Part shown: in pieces, positions 23,049 through 31,044 of the stretch | Position numbering within the stretch: position 1 is the stretch's first letter | Layout of the letters: every line of letters starts with the position of its first letter | Source: Clostridia bacterium | GTDB taxonomy: Bacteria > Bacillota > Clostridia > TANB77 > CAG-508 | Direction of reading: 5' to 3' | DNA length: 32,917 bases | Assembly: GCA_017886645.1 (NCBI GenBank) | Contig: JAGHJM010000043.1 | Span: 1 to 32,917, forward strand | Made by a program: the position numbers and the translations under genes | The notes under the pieces: generated by a model | The model's database searches: none | Seen by the model: the letters and a program-made list of their open reading frames with translations, nothing else | What the model was told of the DNA's origin: nothing

Positions 23049-23082
23049 GAGGATGGCTATAAGCCATCCTCGCTTATTTTTT
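23049..23082. terminator. Bidirectional GC-rich terminator
   Basis: GAGGATGGCT-ata-AGCCATCCTC, a perfect 10-bp stem, is followed on the plus strand by GCTTATTTTTTT and on the minus strand by TTCTTTTTC. It separates nrdG from the converging 538-aa gene and resembles the GC-rich stems behind the small orphan genes. Confidence 0.88.
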
Positions 23083-23096
23083 TAAGAAAATTACCT

Positions 23097-24713
23097 TTAG
23101 AAAGAAATTGATTTTACTATATATACGCCATCCTCAGAGGATTTTGTATACTCAACTTTAACAATTGTGCCTACTTGGAGAAGAACCTGCCTATTGCTGT
23201 TTTCGATAGAACTCATGTACAGATTATTACTATCCACCAGAGTGAAGTAGAAATACGTGTATCCATCAATTTCAGCAGTATACAAAAATTCAATCTCACC
23301 AGAGACTGATAGTGTCTCTATGGGTTCTTCTTGAGAAGTGACCTCTGTTCCAAGTATTTTACGGTAACCTGCTAATGTCTCTTCAAGAGTACTTGCTTGG
23401 AAAGCTTGGGTGTAATTTGCAACATCACACAGAGCATATCGCTGAATTAAACCTGCATTGTCCTTTAGGGTCATAAAATATGTAGGTTTTCCATCGACAT
23501 TTATGATTGTTGGAAAAGTTGCAACATAACCAAGGTTTTGCACAAGCCCTTGAACGGCTGCCTGAGCAGAAGATTCTTCTGCTCCAGAACAATCATAGAA
23601 CTTTACTACACCAGTTCTTGGGTTAGCTAAAATAAAACCAAGAACAGACTCTGCATTATTTGCTGGTGTAACGCCAGTATAAAAAACCACTCCATCAGTA
23701 GAAAGAGTTGTATTATAACCTACAAAATCTTCACTTCTATAGTTATAAGATGTACGATTAACGCCTGTACTAGAGAAGTTGAAGAAACCATTGATGTATT
23801 CATATTTATAGTAAACTAGATTCATCAAATAGCTAAGGTCAAACGCATGATCAATCCATTCAGGGAGGTTTTCTACTGTATATTCCGTGCTTTCGCCTGT
23901 ACAAGCATCTGTAATAACAAAAGAACTCTCTTTTTGTCCACCTACTAGCCCAATGGTAGGAGTTTTTACAGATGTAATCCAGTAAGGATTTCCATCATCG
24001 TCAATCTCGAAAAAGGATGTACCAAAAATATAAGCAGGATACTGATTTCTTAAATGCCTTGTTAAGTAATAGGAAAAATAGGCACTTGGAGAATAACGAA
24101 TAGGAGAATCCAAAGTTACTAGAGTTGCCTCTTGAGTAATACTGTTTACCAGTACATATCCGGGAATGCCATGAGTGCTAGCATTTAAATACTTAAAAAA
24201 TCCGCCATAGTTAATTGGAGAAAGTCTATACTGTTCTCCTTTATAGATAATGAGATTATACTCATTGTCTACTTCGTACCACGAGGGATTATCAAGAGCT
24301 GCTATAGTACGATCGCCCACTTTTTGTGCAGTTTCAACATCAACAACTGAGATGTTTTGAATGTTGTCAGCTGTTACTACTTCTTCCGCAAAATTACCAT
24401 CCTTAATATTAATTAAAGACCGGTAGCTAGAAGCATGAAAAATTTGAGCAGAAGTAAAAAATGCGATAATACCCAACAATGCTATAATGGCAATTCCACC
24501 AATGGAAATCATTGTGCCTATTCTGACTTCTCCTAAAAAACTTTCGATTATACCAAATGAAATTAACGCTAATATAAATACGAAAAATAAAAAAAGGAGA
24601 AACCCCAATGAATGGATATTCCAAGCTGGTAAAAAAAGGTAGTTAAGTAAAAAACCGAAGATTAAGATCACCAAAAATGCCACTAACCGAGATACGATAC
24701 TTTTTGTTGTCAT
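23097..24713 (-). CDS. Orphan 538-aa membrane-anchored protein
   Basis: I do not recognise a named domain; the sequence recalls uncharacterised conserved membrane proteins of Firmicutes. Four hydrophobic segments (residues about 8-105: LVAFLVILIFGFLLNYLFLP, FLLFLFFVFILALISFGII, MISIGGIAIIALLGIIAFFT) anchor an outer domain of more than 400 residues. That part contains the ordered blocks PSWYEVDNEYNLIIYKGEQY, YPAYIFGTSFFEIDDDGNPY, then WITSVKTPTIGLVGGQKESS, and a C-terminal beta-rich domain (IEFLYTAEIDGYTYFYFTLV). The start follows AGAAAGGTTGATTTGAA. It is alone between its own promoter and a GC-rich terminator. Codons are much richer in G and C (CCG, GCC, ATC, GGC) than those of nrdD or yfmF, so horizontal acquisition is likely. 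A surface or envelope function is inferred only from topology. Confidence 0.75.
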   Translation of the reverse strand: MTTKSIVSRLVAFLVILIFGFLLNYLFLPAWNIHSLGFLLFLFFVFILALISFGIIESFLGEVRIGTMISIGGIAIIALLGIIAFFTSAQIFHASSYRSLINIKDGNFAEEVVTADNIQNISVVDVETAQKVGDRTIAALDNPSWYEVDNEYNLIIYKGEQYRLSPINYGGFFKYLNASTHGIPGYVLVNSITQEATLVTLDSPIRYSPSAYFSYYLTRHLRNQYPAYIFGTSFFEIDDDGNPYWITSVKTPTIGLVGGQKESSFVITDACTGESTEYTVENLPEWIDHAFDLSYLMNLVYYKYEYINGFFNFSSTGVNRTSYNYRSEDFVGYNTTLSTDGVVFYTGVTPANNAESVLGFILANPRTGVVKFYDCSGAEESSAQAAVQGLVQNLGYVATFPTIINVDGKPTYFMTLKDNAGLIQRYALCDVANYTQAFQASTLEETLAGYRKILGTEVTSQEEPIETLSVSGEIEFLYTAEIDGYTYFYFTLVDSNNLYMSSIENSNRQVLLQVGTIVKVEYTKSSEDGVYIVKSISF

Positions 24714-24730
24714 TTCAAATCAACCTTTCT

Positions 24731-24808
24731 GGGAGTACACTCCCGTTTAATATAAAAATTGCGCTGGGCTAACATTGCAATTATACCATAGATTACATAA
24801 TGTAGCAA
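24731..24808 (-). promoter_or_regulatory. Promoter and leader of the 538-aa gene
   Basis: Minus-strand TTGCTA (24808-24803) and TATAAT (24785-24780) are separated by 17 bases, with TGGTATAAT as extended -10, the same form as at 5733. The leader ends in a small hairpin GGGAG-tgta-CTCCC (24744-24731) just before the ribosome-binding site, which could modulate initiation. Confidence 0.7.
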
Positions 24809-24918
24809 GTTGCACATATAATTAGTATAAGAATTTTTGTAAAGCGTGGAGTGAAAAGTTAAATACAACAATACAACTTTTTAAAAATTTAAATAAACTA
24901 TAAATTTTTTTAGAGATA

Positions 24919-24947
24919 TTGACAAATTTAACCAAGATTAGTATAAT
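24919..24947 (+). promoter_or_regulatory. Consensus promoter of rpsU
   Basis: TTGACA (24919-24924), 17 bases, TATAAT (24942-24947): a perfect sigma-A promoter. The 80-base leader that follows can form ACACAA/TTGTGT (24964-24982) and a small ACAC/GTGT hairpin near 25010. Confidence 0.88.
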
Positions 24948-25036
24948 TAAATGCATGAGTGGTACACAAAAAAGAATTGTGTTCACAAAAGAAAATCCCA
25001 CACGTAAGAGTGTAATTACTGAAGGGAGGGGAAATT

Positions 25037-25207
25037 ATGTCAGAGGTTAAAGTTAATAATGGGAATATAGAAGATGCCTTAAAAAGATTTAAAAGACAAT
25101 GTGCAAGAAATGGAGTATTGCAAGAAGTTAGAAAAAGAGAACACTATGAAAAACCAAGTGTTAAAAGAAAGAAAAAATCAGAGGCAGCTAGAAAAAGAAA
25201 ATTTTAA
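25037..25207 (+). CDS. rpsU: 30S ribosomal protein S21 (not in ORF track)
   Basis: A 56-residue protein: [20 protein letters not shown], then [20 protein letters not shown] and the basic tail [16 protein letters not shown]. This matches S21 in size and in its conserved [11 protein letters not shown] and [12 protein letters not shown] blocks. S21 binds the platform of the 30S subunit near the mRNA entry/exit channel. A GAAGGGAGGGG ribosome-binding site precedes the ATG, and a consensus promoter and a strong terminator flank it, so it is a single-gene unit. It was below the size cutoff of the supplied track. Confidence 0.96.
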   Translation: MSEVKVNNGNIEDALKRFKRQCARNGVLQEVRKREHYEKPSVKRKKKSEAARKRKF

Positions 25208-25222
25208 TATATAAAATAAGGG

Positions 25223-25256
25223 GCGTTTTCCAAAATGGAAGACGCTTTTTGTTTTT
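25223..25256 (+). terminator. Terminator of rpsU
   Basis: GCGTTTTCC-aaaat-GGAAGACGC followed by TTTTTGTTTTTTG. One G-T pair; otherwise a perfect stem. Confidence 0.92.
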
Positions 25257-25268
25257 TGTTTAAAAATA

Positions 25269-25297
25269 TTGACAAATTATCGATAAAAATTTAAATT
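25269..25297 (+). promoter_or_regulatory. Promoter of yfmF-yfmH-lgt
   Basis: TTGACA (25269-25274) and TAAATT (25292-25297) with 17-base spacing. It lies immediately behind the rpsU terminator. Confidence 0.65.
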
Positions 25298-25366
25298 ATA
25301 TAATTAGCTGTGTATAAAATTTCCAATTTGTATTATAATAAGGAAAAAGTTAGAAAGGATGATAAA

Positions 25367-26617
25367 ATGGAAGGTATAATTATTCACAAAATAGAAACAA
25401 ATCAATTTAAAACTAATTTATATGCTGTTTTTTTAGCAATTCCTTTAAAGAGAGAAAATGTTACAAAAGATGCTTTACTAACGGCTGTATTAAGAAGGGG
25501 AACAGAAAATATAAAATCACAGGATGAAATTAGTAAAAGACTAGAAGAAATGTATGGAGCAAGTTTTGACTGTGGTATAGAAAAAACAGGAGATAATCAT
25601 ATAATAAAATTTTATTTAGAAGCTTTAAATGAAGAGTTTTTGCCAGAAAAAGAAAATTTTACACAAAAGTGCATAGAAATATTGTTAGATATAGTTACAA
25701 ATCCATTAGTAGAAAACGGTGGATTTATAGAAGAATATGTAAATGGAGAAAAAGAAAATTTAAAACAAATAATAAATGGAAAAATAGATAATAAAACACG
25801 TTATGCATTAGATAGGTGTATAGAAGAAATGTTTAAGGAAAAACCTTATGGATTATATAAATATGGATATATAGAGGATTTGGAAAGAATAACTCCACAA
25901 AGTTTATATGCCTATTATACAGAGCTTATTCAAAAATGTAAAATAGATATATATTATTCTGGAATATTTACAAATAATGATGTAGAGAAAATTATTATAG
26001 AAAAACTAAAAAAACAAGAAATACAAGCAAGAACGCCAGTATATATAATAAATAATGAAACAACAGAAATAAAAGAACAGTGTGATACTAAAAATATAAA
26101 TGAAAGTATGGATATAACACAAGGAAAATTAGTATTAGGATTAGATATAAATAATAATGAAAAAGATTCTAGATTTATAGCATCTGTTTATAATGCAATA
26201 TTAGGGGGAGGAGCAAATTCAAAATTATTCCAAAATGTAAGAGAGAAAAATAGTTTGGCATATACAGCAAGTTCTAGCTATATAAGAACAAAAAATGTAA
26301 TATTAGTGTATTGCGGAATAGATATAGAAAATTATGACAAAGCATTAAAAACTATAAAAGAACAATTAGATGATATGAAAGAAGGAAAATTTACTAAAGA
26401 AGATATAGAGGATGCTAAAAAATTAATAATATCAAGCATTAAAAGTATATCTGCTGAGCAAGATACAGAAATAACATATAATTATGGACAAGAACTATCA
26501 AAAGAATATTTAAAATTAGAAGATTATGAAAAAAAGGTTACAGAAGTAAGCAAAGAGCAGATAATAAATTTAGCAAATACAATTTCTATTAATACAATTT
26601 ACTTTTTAAAAAAATAG
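25367..26617 (+). CDS. yfmF: M16-like protein YfmF (inactive half)
   Basis: An M16-family (insulinase/pitrilysin fold) protein of about 416 residues. It lacks the HxxEH zinc motif at the expected position (the region reads ALLTAVLRRGTENIKSQDEI), so it is the non-catalytic partner of YfmH. Such pairs are annotated as EF-P 5-aminopentanol modification-associated proteins YfmF and YfmH. Middle and C-terminal blocks include RDLERITPQSLYAYY-like (IEDLERITPQSLYAYYTELI), ILGGGANSKLFQNVREKNSL and AYTASSSYIRTKNVILVYCG. The track's start (MYKISNLYYNKEK) has no ribosome-binding site. ATG 25367, after GAAAGGATGATAAA, gives MEGIIIHKIETNQF and fits the family. The gap to yfmH is 28 bases. Confidence 0.92.
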   Translation: MEGIIIHKIETNQFKTNLYAVFLAIPLKRENVTKDALLTAVLRRGTENIKSQDEISKRLEEMYGASFDCGIEKTGDNHIIKFYLEALNEEFLPEKENFTQKCIEILLDIVTNPLVENGGFIEEYVNGEKENLKQIINGKIDNKTRYALDRCIEEMFKEKPYGLYKYGYIEDLERITPQSLYAYYTELIQKCKIDIYYSGIFTNNDVEKIIIEKLKKQEIQARTPVYIINNETTEIKEQCDTKNINESMDITQGKLVLGLDINNNEKDSRFIASVYNAILGGGANSKLFQNVREKNSLAYTASSSYIRTKNVILVYCGIDIENYDKALKTIKEQLDDMKEGKFTKEDIEDAKKLIISSIKSISAEQDTEITYNYGQELSKEYLKLEDYEKKVTEVSKEQIINLANTISINTIYFLKK

Positions 26618-26645
26618 AATACAATCAAGAAGGGAGACAAGTTAT

Positions 26646-27929
26646 ATGAAAATAATAGAAAGTTCCAAAATAAAAGAAAAGGCATATATAGAAAAATTAG
26701 AAAATGGAATGGAAATAATTATAATTCCAAAAAAAGATGCTATTAAAAAATATATAATATGGGGAACACATTTTGGATCAATAGATAATCATTTTATTAT
26801 GCCAAAAACTGGTGAAGAAGTATATATTCCTGATGGAGTAGCACATTTTTTAGAACATAAAATGTTTGAACAACCAGATGGAACAAATAGTTTAGACACA
26901 TTAATGGCATTAGGTATAGATGCAAATGCATATACAACAAATGACCATACAGCATATTTATTTGAATGTACAGATAATTTTTACGAAGGTTTAGATGAAT
27001 TAATGAATTATGTTCAACATCCATATTTTACAGAAGAAAATGTGGAAAAGGAAAAAGGAATAATTGGACAAGAAATTGGTATGTATGATGATGACCCTGG
27101 CTGGAGACTATATATGAATGCTATGGATTGCATGTATAAAGAAAATCCTATAAAAATTGATATAGCAGGAACTGTTGAATCAATAGCTAAGATAACTCCA
27201 GATGTTTTGTATAAATGTTATAGTACTTTTTATAACCCATCAAATATGACGATGGTGGTATGTGGAGATTTTGATCCAGAGAAAATTATAAATGAAATAA
27301 AAAACAGATTATTACCAAAAGAAAATCAAGGAGAAATTAAAAGAATTTATACTGGAAAAGAAGATGGAATTAATAAAAAATTAAAAGAAGAAAATATGGA
27401 AGTAAGTAATCCAATATATTTAATAGGATATAAAGATGAACAAAATAATTCTGATAATAGAAATATTGTAAAAAAACATATAGCAATAGAAATAATATTA
27501 AATATGGCAATAGGAAAAAGCTCTAAATTGTATAAGAAACTATATGAAGAAGGTATAATATTAGGAGAACCAGATTTTGACTATGAATTTAGCAATCAAT
27601 ATGCCCATGTTATTATTTCTGGACAATCTAAAAATCCAAAAAAAATTTATGAAAGTTTAACAAATCAGATAAAAGAATTTATAGAAGAAGGACTTGATGA
27701 AGAACATTTTAATAGAATAAAAAGAAAAATATATGGAGACTATGCAATAGAATATAATAGTGTAGCAGACATAGCAAAAATGTTTTTAGCAGATAAAATG
27801 AAGGGAATAAATAGTTTTGACTACATGGAAGAATTTAATACAGTAACAAAGGAATATACAGAAGAAGTTTTAAAAGAAGTATTTAATGAAGAAAGAGAAA
27901 TTTTATCTATAGTAAACCCTAAAAAATAG
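26646..27929 (+). CDS. yfmH: M16 zinc peptidase YfmH
   Basis: The catalytic partner of YfmF, 427 residues. The inverted zinc motif HFLEH (His67, Glu70, His71) is in GVAHFLEHKMFEQPDG, with the third zinc glutamate expected in EENVEKEKGIIGQEIGMYDD. The C-terminal half contains GKSSKLYKKLYEEGIILGEP, the M16 arginine/tyrosine-like region. Family annotation links it to elongation factor P modification in Bacilli; a direct reaction is not shown by the sequence. It is translated after AAGAAGGGAGACAAGTTAT and lies 12 bases before lgt, so the three genes form an operon. Confidence 0.95.
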   Translation: MKIIESSKIKEKAYIEKLENGMEIIIIPKKDAIKKYIIWGTHFGSIDNHFIMPKTGEEVYIPDGVAHFLEHKMFEQPDGTNSLDTLMALGIDANAYTTNDHTAYLFECTDNFYEGLDELMNYVQHPYFTEENVEKEKGIIGQEIGMYDDDPGWRLYMNAMDCMYKENPIKIDIAGTVESIAKITPDVLYKCYSTFYNPSNMTMVVCGDFDPEKIINEIKNRLLPKENQGEIKRIYTGKEDGINKKLKEENMEVSNPIYLIGYKDEQNNSDNRNIVKKHIAIEIILNMAIGKSSKLYKKLYEEGIILGEPDFDYEFSNQYAHVIISGQSKNPKKIYESLTNQIKEFIEEGLDEEHFNRIKRKIYGDYAIEYNSVADIAKMFLADKMKGINSFDYMEEFNTVTKEYTEEVLKEVFNEEREILSIVNPKK

Positions 27930-27941
27930 TGAGGAGACTAA

Positions 27942-28775
27942 ATGCAAACGGTAGAATTTCCCATGTTTAATATAAAATTAAATATTTCTCAAGTAGGTTT
28001 TAAAATATTTAACATAGAAATTTATTGGTATGCAATAATAATAGTTTTTGCTATTATTATTGCATTATTATATTGTAAAAAAATAAACAACATGTATAAT
28101 ATTAAATTTGATACTATTCTAAATATTAGCATATATGTAATACCAATAGGATTTATATGTGCAAGATTGTATTATGTAATATTTGAGCCTGATTATTTTC
28201 TAGAAAATCCTTTAGAAATATTAAATTTTAGAGAAGGAGGAATAGCCATATATGGAGGAATAATTGGGGGAATAGTTACAATTATTGTATATTGCAAAAA
28301 TAAGAACATAAATTTATTAGATTTACTTGATTATATGGCACCTGCTATAGTAATTGCACAAAGTATAGGAAGATGGGGAAACTTTGTTAATGTAGAAGCG
28401 TATGGACTAGAAACAAACTTACCATGGAAGATGGGAATAATGGAAAACGGAATACAAAAATATGTACACCCAGCATTTTTGTATGAATCTATTTGTACAT
28501 TTTTAATTTTTATAATATTATGTTTTTCTCAAAAAAATAGAAAATTTAAAGGAGAAATTGTGTATATATATTTGATTTTATATTCTTTTGTAAGATTTTT
28601 TATAGAAGGAATAAGAATTGATAGTTTAATGTTGTTTAATTATAGAATTTCTCAACTTTTGTCTGTAGCTATTTTTATAGTATTTTCGATAATTTTTGTA
28701 GTAAAAGAAGTGAAAAGTCATAAAATGTCGAAAAAAGAGATAAAAAGTAGAAAAAAGTCAACCGAAAGTTATTAA
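27942..28775 (+). CDS. lgt: Prolipoprotein diacylglyceryl transferase
   Basis: The membrane enzyme that moves the diacylglyceryl group of phosphatidylglycerol to the lipobox Cys of prolipoproteins, the first step of lipoprotein maturation. About seven transmembrane helices. The Lgt signature is IAQSIGRWGNFVNVEAYGLE (about residues 137-156), and upstream FREGGIAIYGGIIGGIVTI matches the conserved glycine-rich helix. WKMGIMENGIQKYVHPAFLYESI contains the His-Pro-x-Phe/Leu-Tyr-Glu block. The C-terminal tail is lysine/serine-rich. Normal length (277). Last gene of the yfmF operon. Confidence 0.96.
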   Translation: MQTVEFPMFNIKLNISQVGFKIFNIEIYWYAIIIVFAIIIALLYCKKINNMYNIKFDTILNISIYVIPIGFICARLYYVIFEPDYFLENPLEILNFREGGIAIYGGIIGGIVTIIVYCKNKNINLLDLLDYMAPAIVIAQSIGRWGNFVNVEAYGLETNLPWKMGIMENGIQKYVHPAFLYESICTFLIFIILCFSQKNRKFKGEIVYIYLILYSFVRFFIEGIRIDSLMLFNYRISQLLSVAIFIVFSIIFVVKEVKSHKMSKKEIKSRKKSTESY

Positions 28776-28802
28776 AACTCTACATACTCTAAGAAAAATA
28801 CG

Positions 28803-28831
28803 TTGACATTTATGTAAAAATATGGTATTTT
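28803..28831 (+). promoter_or_regulatory. Promoter of the Spo0E-like gene
   Basis: TTGACA (28803-28808) and TATTTT (28826-28831) with 17-base spacing, preceded by TGG in the extended -10 position. A good AAAGGAGAGTGG ribosome-binding site lies downstream, before the ATG. Confidence 0.65.
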
Positions 28832-28877
28832 TAAAATATACATAATGAAAAATGCATAAAAAAAGGAGAGTGGTTAT

Positions 28878-29084
28878 ATGTTAAATGATGAGATTTGTAA
28901 ATTAAGAGAAAAATTAAACGAAAGTATAATCAACAACGAAGACTATAGTATTACATACAAAATCAGTGTAGAACTAGATGAATTAATAGCACAATACTAC
29001 AGAACTACAATAACGATAAAACCAAAGAATAAGAAAAATACAAGAAGAATAAAAGACATGCAAAAATTTTTCTTAGATAAATAA
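28878..29084 (+). CDS. Spo0E-like aspartyl-phosphate phosphatase
   Basis: A 68-residue, fully helical protein of the Spo0E family. It contains an N-terminal helix (CKLREKLNESIINNEDYSIT) and the family's SQELD-type motif as SVELDELIAQYYRT. Members remove phosphate from Spo0A~P and so delay or adjust sporulation, which implies a sporulating or formerly sporulating organism. The remaining basic tail (KPKNKKNTRRIKDMQKFFLD) is of no known function. It has its own promoter and ends in a perfect 24-bp hairpin. It lies next to the secretion-like locus without sharing its transcript. Confidence 0.85.
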   Translation: MLNDEICKLREKLNESIINNEDYSITYKISVELDELIAQYYRTTITIKPKNKKNTRRIKDMQKFFLDK

Positions 29085-29137
29085 ATACATAAAAAAAGAA
29101 ATTAAGATTATTACTTAATTTCTTTTTTTATGTATTT
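29083..29137. terminator. Perfect 24-bp terminator hairpin
   Basis: AAATACATAAAAAAAGAAATTAAG (29083-29106) and its exact complement (29114-29137) surround a 7-base loop. The stem starts inside the stop codon of the Spo0E-like gene and can terminate in both directions. Confidence 0.9.
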
Positions 29138-29295
29138 ACAGTAATATCCTTAAAAGATAAGCTTAACAATTTAAGTTTATCTAAATTTTGCAAGATAAAA
29201 AATATTACGAATATATTACAAAATAAAAAAATATGTAGAAAAAAATAAAAAAGTATGCTATCATAAAAATAATATATAATTATTAGGGGAAAAAT

Positions 29296-29682
29296 ATGGT
29301 AAATAAAGCGTTAAAATTAATTGGTAAAATAGTAATATTAATAATTGTGTGTGCAATTATATTTTCTTTATCTACGGTAAATGCTCAAGGAGGAATTAAC
29401 GTAAATGATTATAATCCAGGAGGAACTCCAAGCATTCCCACTGAAGTAACAGATAAAATAAATCCAATAGTTGGAGTTATAAGCTTAATAGGTATGATTA
29501 CATCAGTTCTAGTGCTTGTAATTTTAGGTATAAAATATATGATAGGAAGTGTAGAAGAAAAAGCAGAATACAAAAAAAGTATGATTCCATACTTAATTGG
29601 TGCAGTAATGGTATTTTCAATATCTACATTTTTGACAATAATTATGAATATGACAAATAATTTATTTACAACAACCCCTTGA
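29296..29682 (+). CDS. VirB2/TrbC-type pilin subunit 1
   Basis: A 128-residue VirB2/TrbC-like small membrane protein. It has an N-terminal signal peptide (about residues 1-31, cut after STVNA). A Pro/Asn-rich linker (NPGGTPSIPTEVTDK) follows, then two transmembrane helices: IVGVISLIGMITSVLVLVIL and IPYLIGAVMVFSISTFLTII. They are joined by GIKYMIGSVEEKAEYKKSM, the basic/acidic inner loop typical of this family. In conjugation, mature VirB2 forms the pilus shaft or the channel. Its loop and second helix are nearly identical to pilin 3 at 30178, so the two are paralogues by recent duplication. It starts after TTAGGGGAAAAAT. Confidence 0.88.
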   Translation: MVNKALKLIGKIVILIIVCAIIFSLSTVNAQGGINVNDYNPGGTPSIPTEVTDKINPIVGVISLIGMITSVLVLVILGIKYMIGSVEEKAEYKKSMIPYLIGAVMVFSISTFLTIIMNMTNNLFTTTP

Positions 29683-29707
29683 AAATACAAGAAAAATGTA
29701 GTATATT
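29679..29707 (+). promoter_or_regulatory. Internal promoter ahead of pilin 2
   Basis: TTGAAA (29679-29684), 17 bases, TATATT (29702-29707), overlapping the stop codon of pilin 1. This suggests pilin 2 can be transcribed separately. Confidence 0.5.
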
Positions 29708-29725
29708 AAAATAAAGGGGGAAAAT

Positions 29726-30115
29726 ATGAAAAAAAATGTAATTATAAAGTTAATATCTATAATAATAATATTTTTAGTAATTTTTTCTCCAATAAGTACT
29801 GTACAAGCTAGTGGAATAACTAATTTAATAGGTAGTGGAGACAATTTTATTAGCACAGGAGAGAACCAAACTACACCAATTAACGATACTAATATGAGGG
29901 ATTTATCAAATGACTTATATAATATTTTATTAGTTGTTGGAATTGTAATTGCATTAATAATAGGAATGATTTTAGGAATTCAGTTTATGACAGGAAGTGT
30001 AGAACAAAAAGCAAAAGTAAAAGATTCTTTAATTCCATATGTCGCAGGATGCGTAGTTATATTTGGTGCATTTGGTATATGGAAATTAGTAGTAACACTT
30101 ATGCAAGGCATATAA
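29726..30115 (+). CDS. VirB2/TrbC-type pilin subunit 2 (divergent)
   Basis: A 129-residue, more divergent VirB2/TrbC-like protein. It has a signal peptide (cut near VQASG), a short linker (GENQTTPINDTNMRDLSND) and two transmembrane helices with the loop GIQFMTGSVEQKAKVKDSLI. It shares the overall plan of pilins 1 and 3 but few residues outside GSVEQKAK and the first helix. The segment DSLIPYVAGCVVIFGAFGIW contains one Cys. It may be a minor or cap subunit; this is inference. The start follows AAAGGGGGAAAAT. Confidence 0.82.
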   Translation: MKKNVIIKLISIIIIFLVIFSPISTVQASGITNLIGSGDNFISTGENQTTPINDTNMRDLSNDLYNILLVVGIVIALIIGMILGIQFMTGSVEQKAKVKDSLIPYVAGCVVIFGAFGIWKLVVTLMQGI

Positions 30116-30177
30116 ATTTGATTTTATAATTATCTTAACATAGATAAAAATATATAAATAAAAAGGGAGGAAACTAA

Positions 30178-30558
30178 ATGAGCAACATAACAAAAAGAAA
30201 TAGAATGGTGAAAATATTTTCTGCAATTTTAGTAATAAGCATGGTTTTATTTACAGCTAATATGGTTTTTGCAAGTGACCCATTTGATAATATTAAACCA
30301 GACTACCATGGTACAAATGGAATTACTGATATTGGTAATACAGTAATAGGAATAGTTACAGTAATAGGAATGGTTGCATCTGTTTTGGTATTAGTAGTTT
30401 TAGGTATTAAATATATGATGGGTAGTGCAGAAGAAAAAGCAGAATACAAAAAAACAATGATACCATACTTAATTGGTGCAATATTAGTATTTGCTGCATC
30501 AGCAATAGCAGGAATTATTAGAAATATTGCAACTCAAGGATTTAATAATACACCATAG
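30178..30558 (+). CDS. VirB2/TrbC-type pilin subunit 3
   Basis: A 126-residue paralogue of pilin 1: both share GIKYMxGSxEEKAEYKKxMI and the helix PYLIGAxxVFxxS. The N-terminal region (signal peptide MVKIFSAILVISMVLFTANM, cut near VFAS) and the linker (SDPFDNIKPDYHGTNGITDI) differ, so the surface-exposed N-terminus has diversified while the membrane part stayed constant. This pattern would fit subunits displayed on one filament. It starts after a strong AAGGGAGGAAACTAA and is followed by a strong terminator. Confidence 0.88.
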   Translation: MSNITKRNRMVKIFSAILVISMVLFTANMVFASDPFDNIKPDYHGTNGITDIGNTVIGIVTVIGMVASVLVLVVLGIKYMMGSAEEKAEYKKTMIPYLIGAILVFAASAIAGIIRNIATQGFNNTP

Positions 30559-30590
30559 TACATATATTACAAAAATATTACAAGTATATT

Positions 30591-30619
30591 AAAAGTGCAT
30601 GTCAATGCACTTTTTTTTT
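30591..30619 (+). terminator. Terminator after the third pilin
   Basis: AAAAGTGCAT-gtca-ATGCACTTTT followed by a run of T. It uncouples the pilin genes from the PrgI and ATPase genes. Confidence 0.9.
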
Positions 30620-30647
30620 ATTTAGTATACCCTTTTTCTACATTTTT

Positions 30648-30656
30648 TGATATAAT
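30648..30656 (+). promoter_or_regulatory. Extended -10 promoter ahead of the PrgI gene
   Basis: TGATATAAT at 30648-30656, an exact TGNTATAAT extended -10, with no clear -35. It lies 40 bases before the PrgI start codon. Confidence 0.55.
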
Positions 30657-30696
30657 ATAAAATAAGAATAAATGTAAACTTACGAAGGAGGAAAAT

Positions 30697-31044
30697 ATGG
30701 GAACATACAATTTACCCAGAAATGTTAAAGGTGAAGGTAGAATTCTATTCATTTTTACAGGAAAAAGCTTTATATATGCAATAGCTGGAGGAGGGATAGG
30801 CCTTATTTTCTACCTTATATTTGCTGCAATGGGATTAAATATGGTAGGTGTTATTATAACAGTTTTATTTGCAGCAATAGGATTCGCGATAGGAACATTT
30901 AAAATGCCAGAAATTTCAGGTTTAGCATTCACAAAAAAAGTGGGCGGAGAAAACTTAGATGATATAATAAAAAGAGCCATAAAATTTAAAACAAAAGGAA
31001 GAAAAATATACATATATAAGGAGGGAAAAAATAATGCTAAATAG
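30697..31044 (+). CDS. PrgI family protein (VirB3-like)
   Basis: A 115-residue PrgI-family inner-membrane component, the Gram-positive equivalent of VirB3. It starts with the family-typical polar lead (MGTYNLPRNVKGEGRILFIF), then two transmembrane helices (IYAIAGGGIGLIFYLIFAAM, VIITVLFAAIGFAIGTFKMP), and ends in a basic cytoplasmic segment (KFKTKGRKIYIYKEGKNN). Its place between pilin and VirB4-type ATPase genes is the classical arrangement. Start follows GAAGGAGGAAAAT. Its last codons overlap the next gene by 11 bases, implying translational coupling. Confidence 0.92.
   Translation: MGTYNLPRNVKGEGRILFIFTGKSFIYAIAGGGIGLIFYLIFAAMGLNMVGVIITVLFAAIGFAIGTFKMPEISGLAFTKKVGGENLDDIIKRAIKFKTKGRKIYIYKEGKNNAK

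Noticed and set aside
29409-29856. Two minus-strand ORFs opposite the pilins
   Set aside because: Antisense readings of transmembrane-coding sequence; hydrophobic by necessity and without start signals.
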